Shown in pieces: positions 9,662 through 16,786 of a stretch of 28,477 bases of DNA. A program made the translations under genes and the position numbers. The notes under the pieces are model-generated. The model did no database searches, was not told where the DNA came from, and was given only the letters and a program-made list of their open reading frames with translations. The first letter of the stretch is position 1; each line of letters begins with the position of its first letter. Source of the DNA: CAZUCE01 sp964619265 (GTDB taxonomy: Bacteria > Planctomycetota > UBA1135 > GCA-002686595); assembly GCA_964619265.1 (NCBI GenBank), contig CAZUCE010000049.1, forward strand, positions 1-28,477, given 5' to 3'.

Positions 9662-11190
9662 AAACACTGTTTCTTCGATGGGGTCCCGCCGCAAAGGCGA
9701 CCCTGCTGCTCGCGACCTATTCCGGCGTGGCCTCTGCTCAAGGGCTGGTGGCGGAAGCCACGGTCCCCTTGGATGGCGAGCTGCTTGGCTTCGCGCCGGG
9801 GGACGTCGACGGCGACGGGGATCGCGACCTCGTGGTGCTCACCCGGCCCGAGGAAGGCCGCGATCGACTGCGGATCTTCCTGCGCAAGGGGCCGGCTGCG
9901 TTCGACGTGCCCGGCGCCCAGACCATCGAGCTTCCCGGCGACGTCATCGGATTCGACGTGGGGGAGCTGGGACCCGGCGCTGGCGCCGAGATCTTGCTGC
10001 TCTCCGGCAGAGGCGCCTTCGCCTTGGATCCCTCCGCGCCGCCCGAGTCGCAGTTCGCGAAGCTGCTCGACATCGACCTTTTGTGGCTCGCACCGAGTCC
10101 GGACCAAGTGCTCCACCTGCCGCGCAGCTTGGTCGACTTGAACGGCGACGGACTCGATGACCTGGTGCTGCCCGAGCCGGGGCGTTTCCGCGTGGCCTTT
10201 CAACGCCGCACGGAGGAGGGGGTCCGGTTCGATGCGATTCAAGCGCTGCCGGTGCCTGGTCAAGCTCGGCGCCTCACCGACCGGGTACGGGATGCGACGC
10301 TGAGCCTCGAGGCAGGCGTCACCAGCGGGTTGGGAGCCGGAGTGCAGCTGGCCGAAGAACCGCTGCTGCGCATCTCCCACGAACTACCGGCTCCGTTCTT
10401 GCTCGACTTCGATGGCGATCGCCGCTTGGACCTGGTGGCGCAGACCGACGCTTCGCTGCTGGTTTGGCGCCAGCGGGCGGACAGCCTGGCGCCGGCCCAG
10501 TCAGTGGGCTCTCCGGTGCCCTTCGATGAGCAACGTTCGCTGGACGTGTCCTACGCCAGCATGTTGGCCGACCTGAACGGAGATGGAGCTAGCGACTGGA
10601 TCCTGACCGCCGGCGACCAGCGGTCGAAGGACACGCGCACCCAGGTCTTGATTCATCTTCAAAAGACCGGCGAAGCCGCTTCGAAGGGGCCGTTTTCCGA
10701 TCAACCCGACGGGGTCTTGGTCCTCGATGGGTTCCTATTCGAGCGCGAACTGCTCGACTTCGACGGCGATGGAGACCTAGATTTGGTCCTGGGGGCCGTT
10801 CGACCTGATTTGCTCTCTCAACTGACCAGCGACTCAAAACGCATCGAACTCGAGCTGTACGTGTATCGCAACGACCAAGGGACGTTCGCCCGGCGCCCGG
10901 TGCTCGTGGAGCGGGTCGCCATGGACACCGGTGCGGCCAAGGGACTGGTTCGCCTGGTGCCGGACGCGACTGGCGACAACGTGACGGAACTGTTGGTTCG
11001 CGACGCCGCCGGTTCCATGAAGTTGGTCGGGTATCGACCGGGCAAGGACTTGTTCGAGCCCTATCCGAGGCCACTGTGGACGCGATCGCTGGAAGACAGC
11101 GCGGAGGTGTTCGTGAGGCGCGGTGCGTTCGGCGAACGGGATCTGGTGGCTTTGCGCGAGCGTTCGCGCCTGGTGGAGCTGTGCTGGTGA
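9658..11190 (+). CDS. Exported FG-GAP/VCBS repeat protein 1
   Basis: This 510-residue protein has a signal peptide (cleavage predicted after VASA, about residue 27). Calcium-binding DxDGDGxxDL loops occur near residues 48 (DVDGDGDRDL), 159 (DLNGDGLDDL), 249 (DFDGDRRLDL), 303 (DLNGDGASDW) and 366 (DFDGDGDLDL). Such loops mark the blades of an integrin-alpha-like beta-propeller. Irregular spacing suggests some blades have lost the loop. It has no enzyme domain or sorting signal that I can see. The start overlaps the PDZ gene stop as ATGA and has GGAG 8 bases upstream. It pairs with the next gene, which has the same architecture, and both depend on translation of the ABC-PDZ genes. A role in surface binding or envelope structure is inferred. 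Confidence 0.85.
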   Translation: MKTLFLRWGPAAKATLLLATYSGVASAQGLVAEATVPLDGELLGFAPGDVDGDGDRDLVVLTRPEEGRDRLRIFLRKGPAAFDVPGAQTIELPGDVIGFDVGELGPGAGAEILLLSGRGAFALDPSAPPESQFAKLLDIDLLWLAPSPDQVLHLPRSLVDLNGDGLDDLVLPEPGRFRVAFQRRTEEGVRFDAIQALPVPGQARRLTDRVRDATLSLEAGVTSGLGAGVQLAEEPLLRISHELPAPFLLDFDGDRRLDLVAQTDASLLVWRQRADSLAPAQSVGSPVPFDEQRSLDVSYASMLADLNGDGASDWILTAGDQRSKDTRTQVLIHLQKTGEAASKGPFSDQPDGVLVLDGFLFERELLDFDGDGDLDLVLGAVRPDLLSQLTSDSKRIELELYVYRNDQGTFARRPVLVERVAMDTGAAKGLVRLVPDATGDNVTELLVRDAAGSMKLVGYRPGKDLFEPYPRPLWTRSLEDSAEVFVRRGAFGERDLVALRERSRLVELCW

Positions 11191-12860
11191 GCGGCGCCGT
11201 CCTTGGTCTGCTCGCCGGCCTGGCGAGCCAAGCCGATCCGACTCCCGCGGCTTCGACTCTGACAACCCGTCTGGTCGTGGCCCATCTGCAGGTCAGTGAC
11301 GCGGGCGAGGTGGAGCGGTTGGTCGCCGTAGGAACCGGCGGTCGCGTCGCGATTCTGCCTTTGACGCCGGACGAAGCTGGGCAACTGGGCTTTGGTGAGT
11401 CCGAGCAATTCAGCGCGACCTTGCCCGATCCGGGGCGCAGCCTGTTTGCCTTTGCGCCCGCCGAGCGCGGGCGGCCGGAGGATCTGTGGGTTTCAGGGCC
11501 TGAGGGGTTCTTCAGGTTCCCCTCGACCGAAGCTGGCTTTGAAGTCGAGGCCGAGCGAGTTTTGCGCCGCGCCAAGTTCGACCTCTACACCGGAGTTCCG
11601 CTCGCGGTGCCACTTTTGACCGACGTCGACGAAGATGGCCGCCCGGACCTCAGCTTGCCGGGATTGGATTCCATAGGTCTTTACTGGAACCGGGTGGGGG
11701 AAGACGGCGAGCTTGTTTTTGAACGCGGCGGCTCGATCGGGGTACGCACCTCGCTTGGCAACGAGTTCGAGGACTCGGACCTTTCCTATCGCATGCGGTC
11801 GAGCTTGGTCGTTCCCCAGCTCGAGCTGGAAGATCTAAACGGCGATGGCCTTCCGGACCTCATCGTTCGCGAAAAGCAACGCGTTGCCTATCACTTGGCA
11901 GGCTCTGGCGAAGGCTTCGGGCGGGACCCCAGCGTCGTCTTGGACCTTTCCTTGTTCCGCGACAACGAAAGCCGGCCCAGCAGCCTTGGGACCGGCCGGG
12001 CGCTCGAATTCGAATCGGAAGCCACCGTCGAGCGCCGCGACCTGGACGGCGATGGCCTGCCGGACTTCGTGGTCTTCCAGGGCCGCAAGCTGTGGGTCTT
12101 CCTCGGAACCGGCTCGGGACCTCAGTTCGAACAGCCCTCCACCGTTCTGAAGAGCGCCGAGCCGATCACGGGCACGGTGTTCATGGATCTGGACGACGAT
12201 CAACAACCTGAATTGGTCCTGCTGCGGCTTGAGATTCCGGCCCTGCCCAGTTTGATCCTCGGCTTGTTTTCCGAATGGGACATCCCGATTCAGGCCGGTG
12301 CCTATCGGGCGCAGGGCGAAGGGCGATTCGAAACGCGTCCGTTCAGGTCCCGTGAACTGCGCCTGCGCCTGCCACCGATTCTCTCGGTGATTCGCGATCC
12401 CTACGCGTTGCTCCAACGCTTTCGGGGTGCCTCCAGCCGTTTTCGAGACGCCGAGAGCGCCGACCTCGACGGGGACGGTCGCGATGAGCTCCTGTTGCTG
12501 AGCGAAGACCGCGACGTGCTTGAGATCTACCGCGGGCGTGGCGGCAGCGACCTGGTGCTGGGGCCAGACGAAATGGAAGCCCTGCTGCGCGAACAACTGT
12601 TCGAAACCGAGGGCGACGTTTGGGACACCGACCGTTTGCTAGCCTTCGTGGGCGACGTCGCGGTGCAGCAGGTGCGCGCCCAAACCGAAGGGGCCTCCCC
12701 GAGCGCTACGATTCAGCTCGACCTGCGCGGGGGTCGCAGGCTGGACCAGATTCTGCTGCCGGACGCAGATGGCGACGGAAGTGCCGAGCTGATTCTGTCC
12801 TACCGCATCGCTTCACGGCCGGGAACGCGACGGCTAGACCTGCATCGCATCCAGTTCTGA
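11187..12860 (+). CDS. Exported FG-GAP/VCBS repeat protein 2
   Basis: This protein has 557 residues from the GTG at 11187, which gives a GTGA overlap with the previous gene and a GGAG site 8 bases upstream. Acidic VCBS loops lie near residues 145 (DVDEDGRPDL), 214 (DLNGDGLPDL), 284 (DLDGDGLPDF), 332 (DLDDDQQPEL, degenerate), 425 (DLDGDGRDEL) and 525 (DADGDGSAEL), indicating a beta-propeller. The N-terminus VLGLLAGLASQA is hydrophobic but lacks the usual basic residues. A GTG at 11181 or a longer form starting at 11076 with arginines ahead of the hydrophobic stretch remain possible, so export is probable but the start is uncertain. It resembles its upstream neighbour in architecture and may be an old, strongly diverged duplicate. 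The gene ends the operon, followed by a bidirectional terminator. Confidence 0.82.
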   Translation: MSGAVLGLLAGLASQADPTPAASTLTTRLVVAHLQVSDAGEVERLVAVGTGGRVAILPLTPDEAGQLGFGESEQFSATLPDPGRSLFAFAPAERGRPEDLWVSGPEGFFRFPSTEAGFEVEAERVLRRAKFDLYTGVPLAVPLLTDVDEDGRPDLSLPGLDSIGLYWNRVGEDGELVFERGGSIGVRTSLGNEFEDSDLSYRMRSSLVVPQLELEDLNGDGLPDLIVREKQRVAYHLAGSGEGFGRDPSVVLDLSLFRDNESRPSSLGTGRALEFESEATVERRDLDGDGLPDFVVFQGRKLWVFLGTGSGPQFEQPSTVLKSAEPITGTVFMDLDDDQQPELVLLRLEIPALPSLILGLFSEWDIPIQAGAYRAQGEGRFETRPFRSRELRLRLPPILSVIRDPYALLQRFRGASSRFRDAESADLDGDGRDELLLLSEDRDVLEIYRGRGGSDLVLGPDEMEALLREQLFETEGDVWDTDRLLAFVGDVAVQQVRAQTEGASPSATIQLDLRGGRRLDQILLPDADGDGSAELILSYRIASRPGTRRLDLHRIQF

Positions 12861-12901
12861 GCTCGACCGGAGGCGGGGCGTGCAGAACGTGCGAAAAACA
12901 C

Positions 12902-12939
12902 GAAGCCCGCTTGGCCCCGGAAAGAGCGAAGCGGGCTTC
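12902..12939. terminator. Bidirectional terminator between VCBS operon and greA
   Basis: An 11-base perfect stem, GAAGCCCGCTT (12902-12912) and AAGCGGGCTTC (12929-12939), encloses a 16-base loop. On the minus strand a TTTTT run (12898-12894) follows three bases after the stem, fitting intrinsic termination of greA. On the plus strand only TTGGG follows. The flanking genes converge here. Confidence 0.8.
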
Positions 12940-12974
12940 TTGGGTGCCTGCTGACCGGCCCTCCGAGGGGCCGT

Positions 12975-15158
12975 CTACTTGAGGGCGACGAGCTCCACGG
13001 ACACGACTTCAACTTCCTTGGTTCCGCCGGGAAGGCTCAGGGTGGCCTTGGCGCCTTCGCGGCTGCCGAGCATGCCCTGGGCGACCGGGGAGCGGTAGGA
13101 GATGTCGTTGTCCGCCTCGGAGTCCCAAGGACCCATGATGCGGACCTGGCGCTCTTCGCCGGTGTCCACCTCGCGGTAGCAGACGACCGTTCCGGGAGCG
13201 ACAACCCCTTGGGGGATCATGGCATCTTCGATCAGGTGCGCTTTGCGCAGTTCCTCTTCGATCTCCATGGCACGCGCCGTGAGGTTGCGCTGCTCTTCCA
13301 TGGCGGCTTCCCACTCGGAGTTCTCCGAGAGGTCGCCGTAGGAAGCGGCCTTGCCGATCGCTTCTGAGTTGGCCGGGATCTTCACTTCCCGGAGATCCCG
13401 CAGCTCGTTCTCGCGCTTGGCGAGGCCCGTGCGGCTGGTCCAGGTCGTGTTCTCTTCTTCCCAGAACGGGCGGCTGCCGTCGCGGAAGATGTCGGGGTAC
13501 ATGGACACGGCGATGTGTGTGAAGGTGCGATCGATCGCTCCGTCCACGCCCTTTGAGATCATCGGCATGAAGTTCTTCACTTCGTTGCGCTTGGCGCCCT
13601 CCAGGAGGGTCTGCAACAGCGGCGGTTCGCCGCCGGTCAAAAGTGTGACCAGACGCGCCGTGGCCCGGGTGCGGAAGACGTCCGCGCCGGCCTGCTCGGC
13701 CAGGTGCTGAGCTAGAAGCAGGAACGAGTGCAGGCGCTGAAGTTCGGCGGGGAAGTCGCCTTCGATCTTGCCATTTTCGGCTTGCTCGGCTGCGGCCACG
13801 AACAGCGTCGGGTTGCGCGTCGGGCGGATCAAAAGAGCCATGTAGGTTTTGGAGAGAACCTCGTGGCGTTTGGCCGTCAACAGCGCGTCGACCAGTGCGC
13901 GAACCATGCCGGGGGGGGCATGGAACAGGTTCTTGGCGGCTTCCTCGATCCAGGCGTCCTCGGGATAGAGCTCGCGCAGCAGGTCGATGGCAGCCTCTTG
14001 ATCCCGGGCGCCGGGGAACTTGGCGAACAACTTCCACAGTTCGCTGGGCTCTGCCGGATCCTCCGGAGCTTCCGCTGCGGCGGCAGCGGCCAGGCGCTCG
14101 CGCAGGGGCTCGGGGGTCGCGCCCCGTCCCGAGCGAAGCAGGAGCCAGGTCGAGAGGCGACTCGACTCTTCTTCGTCCTCGGCTTCGGCCAGAGCTTCGA
14201 GCGAGGAATAGGCGGCTTCTTTGAGCTCGTCGTTGAGGCCCTCACCGGTGGACAGGTCGCGCACGCGGGTGAGCGCCGCGCCTAGGTTCTTCGAGAGACG
14301 CAGCTGGCGCTTCATCGATTCGGCCGGATCCGCGGCTTCTTCGAGCAGGCGAACCAGCGAGTTGTTTCCGGTGCCGGTGACCTCGACGTGGTTGCTGGTT
14401 TCGGCGGCCTTGCGGGCCTTGCGCCACCAGGAGTTGAAGGTTGGACCTTCAATTTGGATTTGCGACATGGCGCTTTTGAGCACCGAAATCTTCACGCGGT
14501 CGCCGTAACGGCGAACGACGCGAGAAAGAACCTCAAGGGGTTCTTCGCGGAGCATGCGCTGGAGCTCGTCGGGTTCGCGAACGAGCACCGAGCGCAGATC
14601 TTGCTCGTCGAGCACTTCGCAAGTCTCGATGATCGATTTGATCGGAAACCAGTCGCGGCGCCCGCTCAGGAATTTTACGCGGACTTCGAGCTTGGCCAGC
14701 TCGAGCTCGGTGACCTGTCCAGCGCCCCAACCGGAGCGGTGGAACACCACCGTTCCCTCGCCCAGGCCGATCAGTTGGCTGAGAGCTTTCCAGGAACGGC
14801 GCACGTCGGCGGTCGCTTCGTGGAAGTCGGCTAGGCGCGCGTACTCCTCCCACCAGGGCTCGCTCCCCCAGGCGGCTTCCGCGGTCCGGAACAACCGCAC
14901 GGAGAGTTCGCCGGGAGGGCCGCCTGCGAGCAGCGCACGACCCAGCAGCTGGGCGGCTTCTTTGGAGCGGCTAGCAGCTTCGAGGACGTCGGAGTATTCC
15001 CGGACGAGCGGAAGGACGCGCGTTAGCTGCTTGCGTTCGCCGGCCACGTCGACGGCGGCCAGCGCTTGGTCGATCGGATCGGATCCGGACATCAGCTGGG
15101 CCCAGGCGGCTTCGAAGTCGGACCATTCCGAAGCGCGGAGTTGACTGGCGAGGCTCAT
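12975..15158 (-). CDS. greA: Long GreA-family transcript cleavage factor with N-terminal extension
   Basis: This 727-residue protein carries a GreA module at its C-terminus (about 585-727). The coiled-coil tip GDLSENSEW keeps the two catalytic acids (D609, E612) that GreA places in the RNA polymerase channel to stimulate cleavage of backtracked RNA. An FKBP-like end domain follows (VAPGTVVCYREVDTGEERQV, then SPVAQGMLGSREGAKATLSL). Ordinary GreA is about 158 residues. The extra 585 residues are mainly acidic, alpha-helical and repeat-like, with a small beta-rich patch at 131-180 (FHRSGWGAGQVTELE) resembling a Tudor/CarD-type fold. Long GreA proteins of about 700 residues are known in Chlamydia, so this may be a PVC-type trait. 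The ATG at 15158 precedes a conserved-looking helical N-terminus; the upstream in-frame extension is low-complexity. The gene is probably monocistronic. Confidence 0.88.
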   Translation of the reverse strand: MSLASQLRASEWSDFEAAWAQLMSGSDPIDQALAAVDVAGERKQLTRVLPLVREYSDVLEAASRSKEAAQLLGRALLAGGPPGELSVRLFRTAEAAWGSEPWWEEYARLADFHEATADVRRSWKALSQLIGLGEGTVVFHRSGWGAGQVTELELAKLEVRVKFLSGRRDWFPIKSIIETCEVLDEQDLRSVLVREPDELQRMLREEPLEVLSRVVRRYGDRVKISVLKSAMSQIQIEGPTFNSWWRKARKAAETSNHVEVTGTGNNSLVRLLEEAADPAESMKRQLRLSKNLGAALTRVRDLSTGEGLNDELKEAAYSSLEALAEAEDEEESSRLSTWLLLRSGRGATPEPLRERLAAAAAAEAPEDPAEPSELWKLFAKFPGARDQEAAIDLLRELYPEDAWIEEAAKNLFHAPPGMVRALVDALLTAKRHEVLSKTYMALLIRPTRNPTLFVAAAEQAENGKIEGDFPAELQRLHSFLLLAQHLAEQAGADVFRTRATARLVTLLTGGEPPLLQTLLEGAKRNEVKNFMPMISKGVDGAIDRTFTHIAVSMYPDIFRDGSRPFWEEENTTWTSRTGLAKRENELRDLREVKIPANSEAIGKAASYGDLSENSEWEAAMEEQRNLTARAMEIEEELRKAHLIEDAMIPQGVVAPGTVVCYREVDTGEERQVRIMGPWDSEADNDISYRSPVAQGMLGSREGAKATLSLPGGTKEVEVVSVELVALK

Positions 15159-15215
15159 GGAGTCGAGGAGAAGCGGAACCGATGCGGTGGGGGGGGCGGA
15201 GAATCTGCCCTCGGG

Positions 15216-15330
15216 AAAAAAAAAGCTCCCGACACACGCACGCCCGCCGGGGGGCGGGCGCTCAACGCCCGGTTGCACGGAGCCGGGCGAGGGGGGGGCG
15301 GAGGAGAAGGTGCCGGGCGAGACGCCCGGT
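15216..15330 (-). terminator. Hairpin cluster and T9 run between rlmI and greA
   Basis: Three inverted repeats occur in 90 bases: CGCCCGCC/GGCGGGCG (15241-15260), CGCCCGG/CCGGGCG (15266-15289) and CCGGGCG/CGCCCGG (15313-15329). In the minus direction they follow rlmI and end in nine Ts (15224-15216), itself flanked by TCGGGA/TCCCGA. This suits an rlmI terminator, although the T-run is 16 bases beyond the last stem. The rest of 15159-15451 shows no gene, and I could not place a greA promoter. Confidence 0.5.
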
Positions 15331-15451
15331 GCGTTGGCTTGAGGGCAAACGCTTTGTTGTCTGGCGAACCAGGATGCCCCACTTGTTCCCAGGATTCCAC
15401 CCTTGGGGGCCCGGGAAGGTGCACGAAGACCCGAGGACGGAACCTGGACGG

Positions 15452-16660
15452 TCAGCCGTCGACCGCGCAAATGGCCCCTTTCAGGTACCTGGAGCGCGGG
15501 AAGTCGGGTCGTTGGGGGTGGTCCGGACCGGCGCCCAGAACCTCCAAAAGCTTCAATTCCCGGCCAGCCCGCCGGGAGGCGGCGAAGACCGTACCCAGGA
15601 ACGCGGGTAGATCGACGGCTCCCGAGCACGAGAACGTGGCCAGAAGCCCCCCCGGCCGGACGGCTTGGATCGCCAGCGCGTTGAGGTCGGTGTACTTGAT
15701 CAACGCTTCTTCGACCCGAGCTCGCCCGGAGGCCAGTTTGGAGGGGTCCGCGATGACCAAGTCGAAGGCGCTGCCTTCCGCTAACTCGCTGCGCAGAAAT
15801 GGAAAGGCGTCGGCGTGGACAAAGTCGACGGACAGTTTGTTCTCGGCAGCCGAGGCCCGGGCCCGGTCCAGCACGACCTCATCCAAATCGACGCCGGTGA
15901 CCCGGCGGGCTCCGCGGGCAGCGGCATGGATTGAAAATCCGCCGGAGTTGCAGCACAGGTCGAGCACATTTCGGTCCCGCGCCAGGCCGGCGACCTTCAG
16001 GCGGTTGTCCCGCTGGTCGCAGAAAAAGCCCGTCTTGTGGCCCGTCCCGGGGGTAGCCAGGAAGGCGACCTCGTGTTCGTGGATCCAAATCGGCTTCTCG
16101 GGGGGAGGCGGAAGGCTCGCAAGATCCCGGTCGCCGAAGCCTTCCGAGCGAATCGCCGAGGGCGCGATTCGCTCCACCACCGGTCGATCCGGGTGGAGCT
16201 GCCCGAGGGCGGCCAGCAGGTCCTCGCGCATCCGAAACCAGCCGAGGGCGTGGTATTCGACGACCAAGACCGGGCCCAGGCGGTCGATGACCAGGCCTGG
16301 CAGGTCGTCGCCCTCGCCGTGGACGATCCGGTAGGCATCCGTGACGGCTTCCAGGCGCAGGGTGCGGCGGCGCAGCCGGTCGGCCGCCGCCAGGCGGCGG
16401 GTCAGGAACTCGCGCGGCCGGCCGAGGTCCGAGCGCTTGCCCCGCGAGAGCCAGCGCAGGCGCACGTCGCTCCAGCCATTCCACAGGGCGTGTCCCACGA
16501 AACGGTCCGAGGCGTCATGGACCTCGACCAGGTCGCCAGGTTCGGTCCCCTGGGCCACATCGCCGACTCGGCGGCCGTAGACCCACGGTCCACGTTCCAG
16601 GCGGTCGTCAGCCAGCCAGACCAGGGGAAGTTCTGCCGTCTTTCCTCGTGCGTTTGCCAT
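15452..16660 (-). CDS. RlmI-like 23S rRNA (cytosine-C5) methyltransferase
   Basis: This 402-residue protein has an N-terminal PUA-like domain (PWVYGRRVGD, then GDLVEVHDASDRFVGHAL) and a C-terminal Rossmann methyltransferase. Key motifs are TGFFCDQRDNR (210-220), SAM motif I NVLDLCCNSGGFSIHAA (231-247), acidic motif II VTGVDLD and a cysteine in FSCSG (C345), the probable nucleophile for C5 methylation. Motif IV reads ADPSKLASG, where the family usually has DPPKF or similar, so the second proline is serine. E. coli RlmI methylates C1962 of 23S rRNA; target identity here is inferred. The ATG at 16660 sits 8 bases after TATCAT with no ribosome binding site. The longer in-frame reading to 17326 only runs antisense through the divergent gene. 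Confidence 0.87.
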   Translation of the reverse strand: MANARGKTAELPLVWLADDRLERGPWVYGRRVGDVAQGTEPGDLVEVHDASDRFVGHALWNGWSDVRLRWLSRGKRSDLGRPREFLTRRLAAADRLRRRTLRLEAVTDAYRIVHGEGDDLPGLVIDRLGPVLVVEYHALGWFRMREDLLAALGQLHPDRPVVERIAPSAIRSEGFGDRDLASLPPPPEKPIWIHEHEVAFLATPGTGHKTGFFCDQRDNRLKVAGLARDRNVLDLCCNSGGFSIHAAARGARRVTGVDLDEVVLDRARASAAENKLSVDFVHADAFPFLRSELAEGSAFDLVIADPSKLASGRARVEEALIKYTDLNALAIQAVRPGGLLATFSCSGAVDLPAFLGTVFAASRRAGRELKLLEVLGAGPDHPQRPDFPRSRYLKGAICAVDG

Positions 16661-16668
16661 CGCAGTCG

Positions 16669-16674
16669 ATGATA
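16669..16674 (-). promoter_or_regulatory. Candidate -10 element for the rlmI-like gene
   Basis: On the minus strand TATCAT (five of six matches to TATAAT) lies 8 bases before the ATG at 16660. There is no ribosome binding site, so a leaderless transcript is likely. No -35 match was found at 16-18 bases. Confidence 0.45.
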
Positions 16675-16786
16675 GGCCGTACCCCCGGATCGCTATCCTC
16701 CCGAGGGGCTCTGAATCCGCGCGACGCGGCTCGGCTCCCCTCGTCCGGCCTGATCCAGGCGCACCCGACCCCTGCCTCGAACGTCC

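Noticed and set aside
8477..9694. 405-codon minus-strand open frame over the PDZ lipoprotein gene
   Set aside because: Antisense shadow; the plus strand has a lipobox, PDZ motifs and exact overlaps with both neighbours.
15159..15629. N-terminal extension of greA to the first in-frame start
   Set aside because: The added residues are low-complexity and cross a hairpin cluster and T9 run; similarity-like sequence starts at the ATG at 15158.
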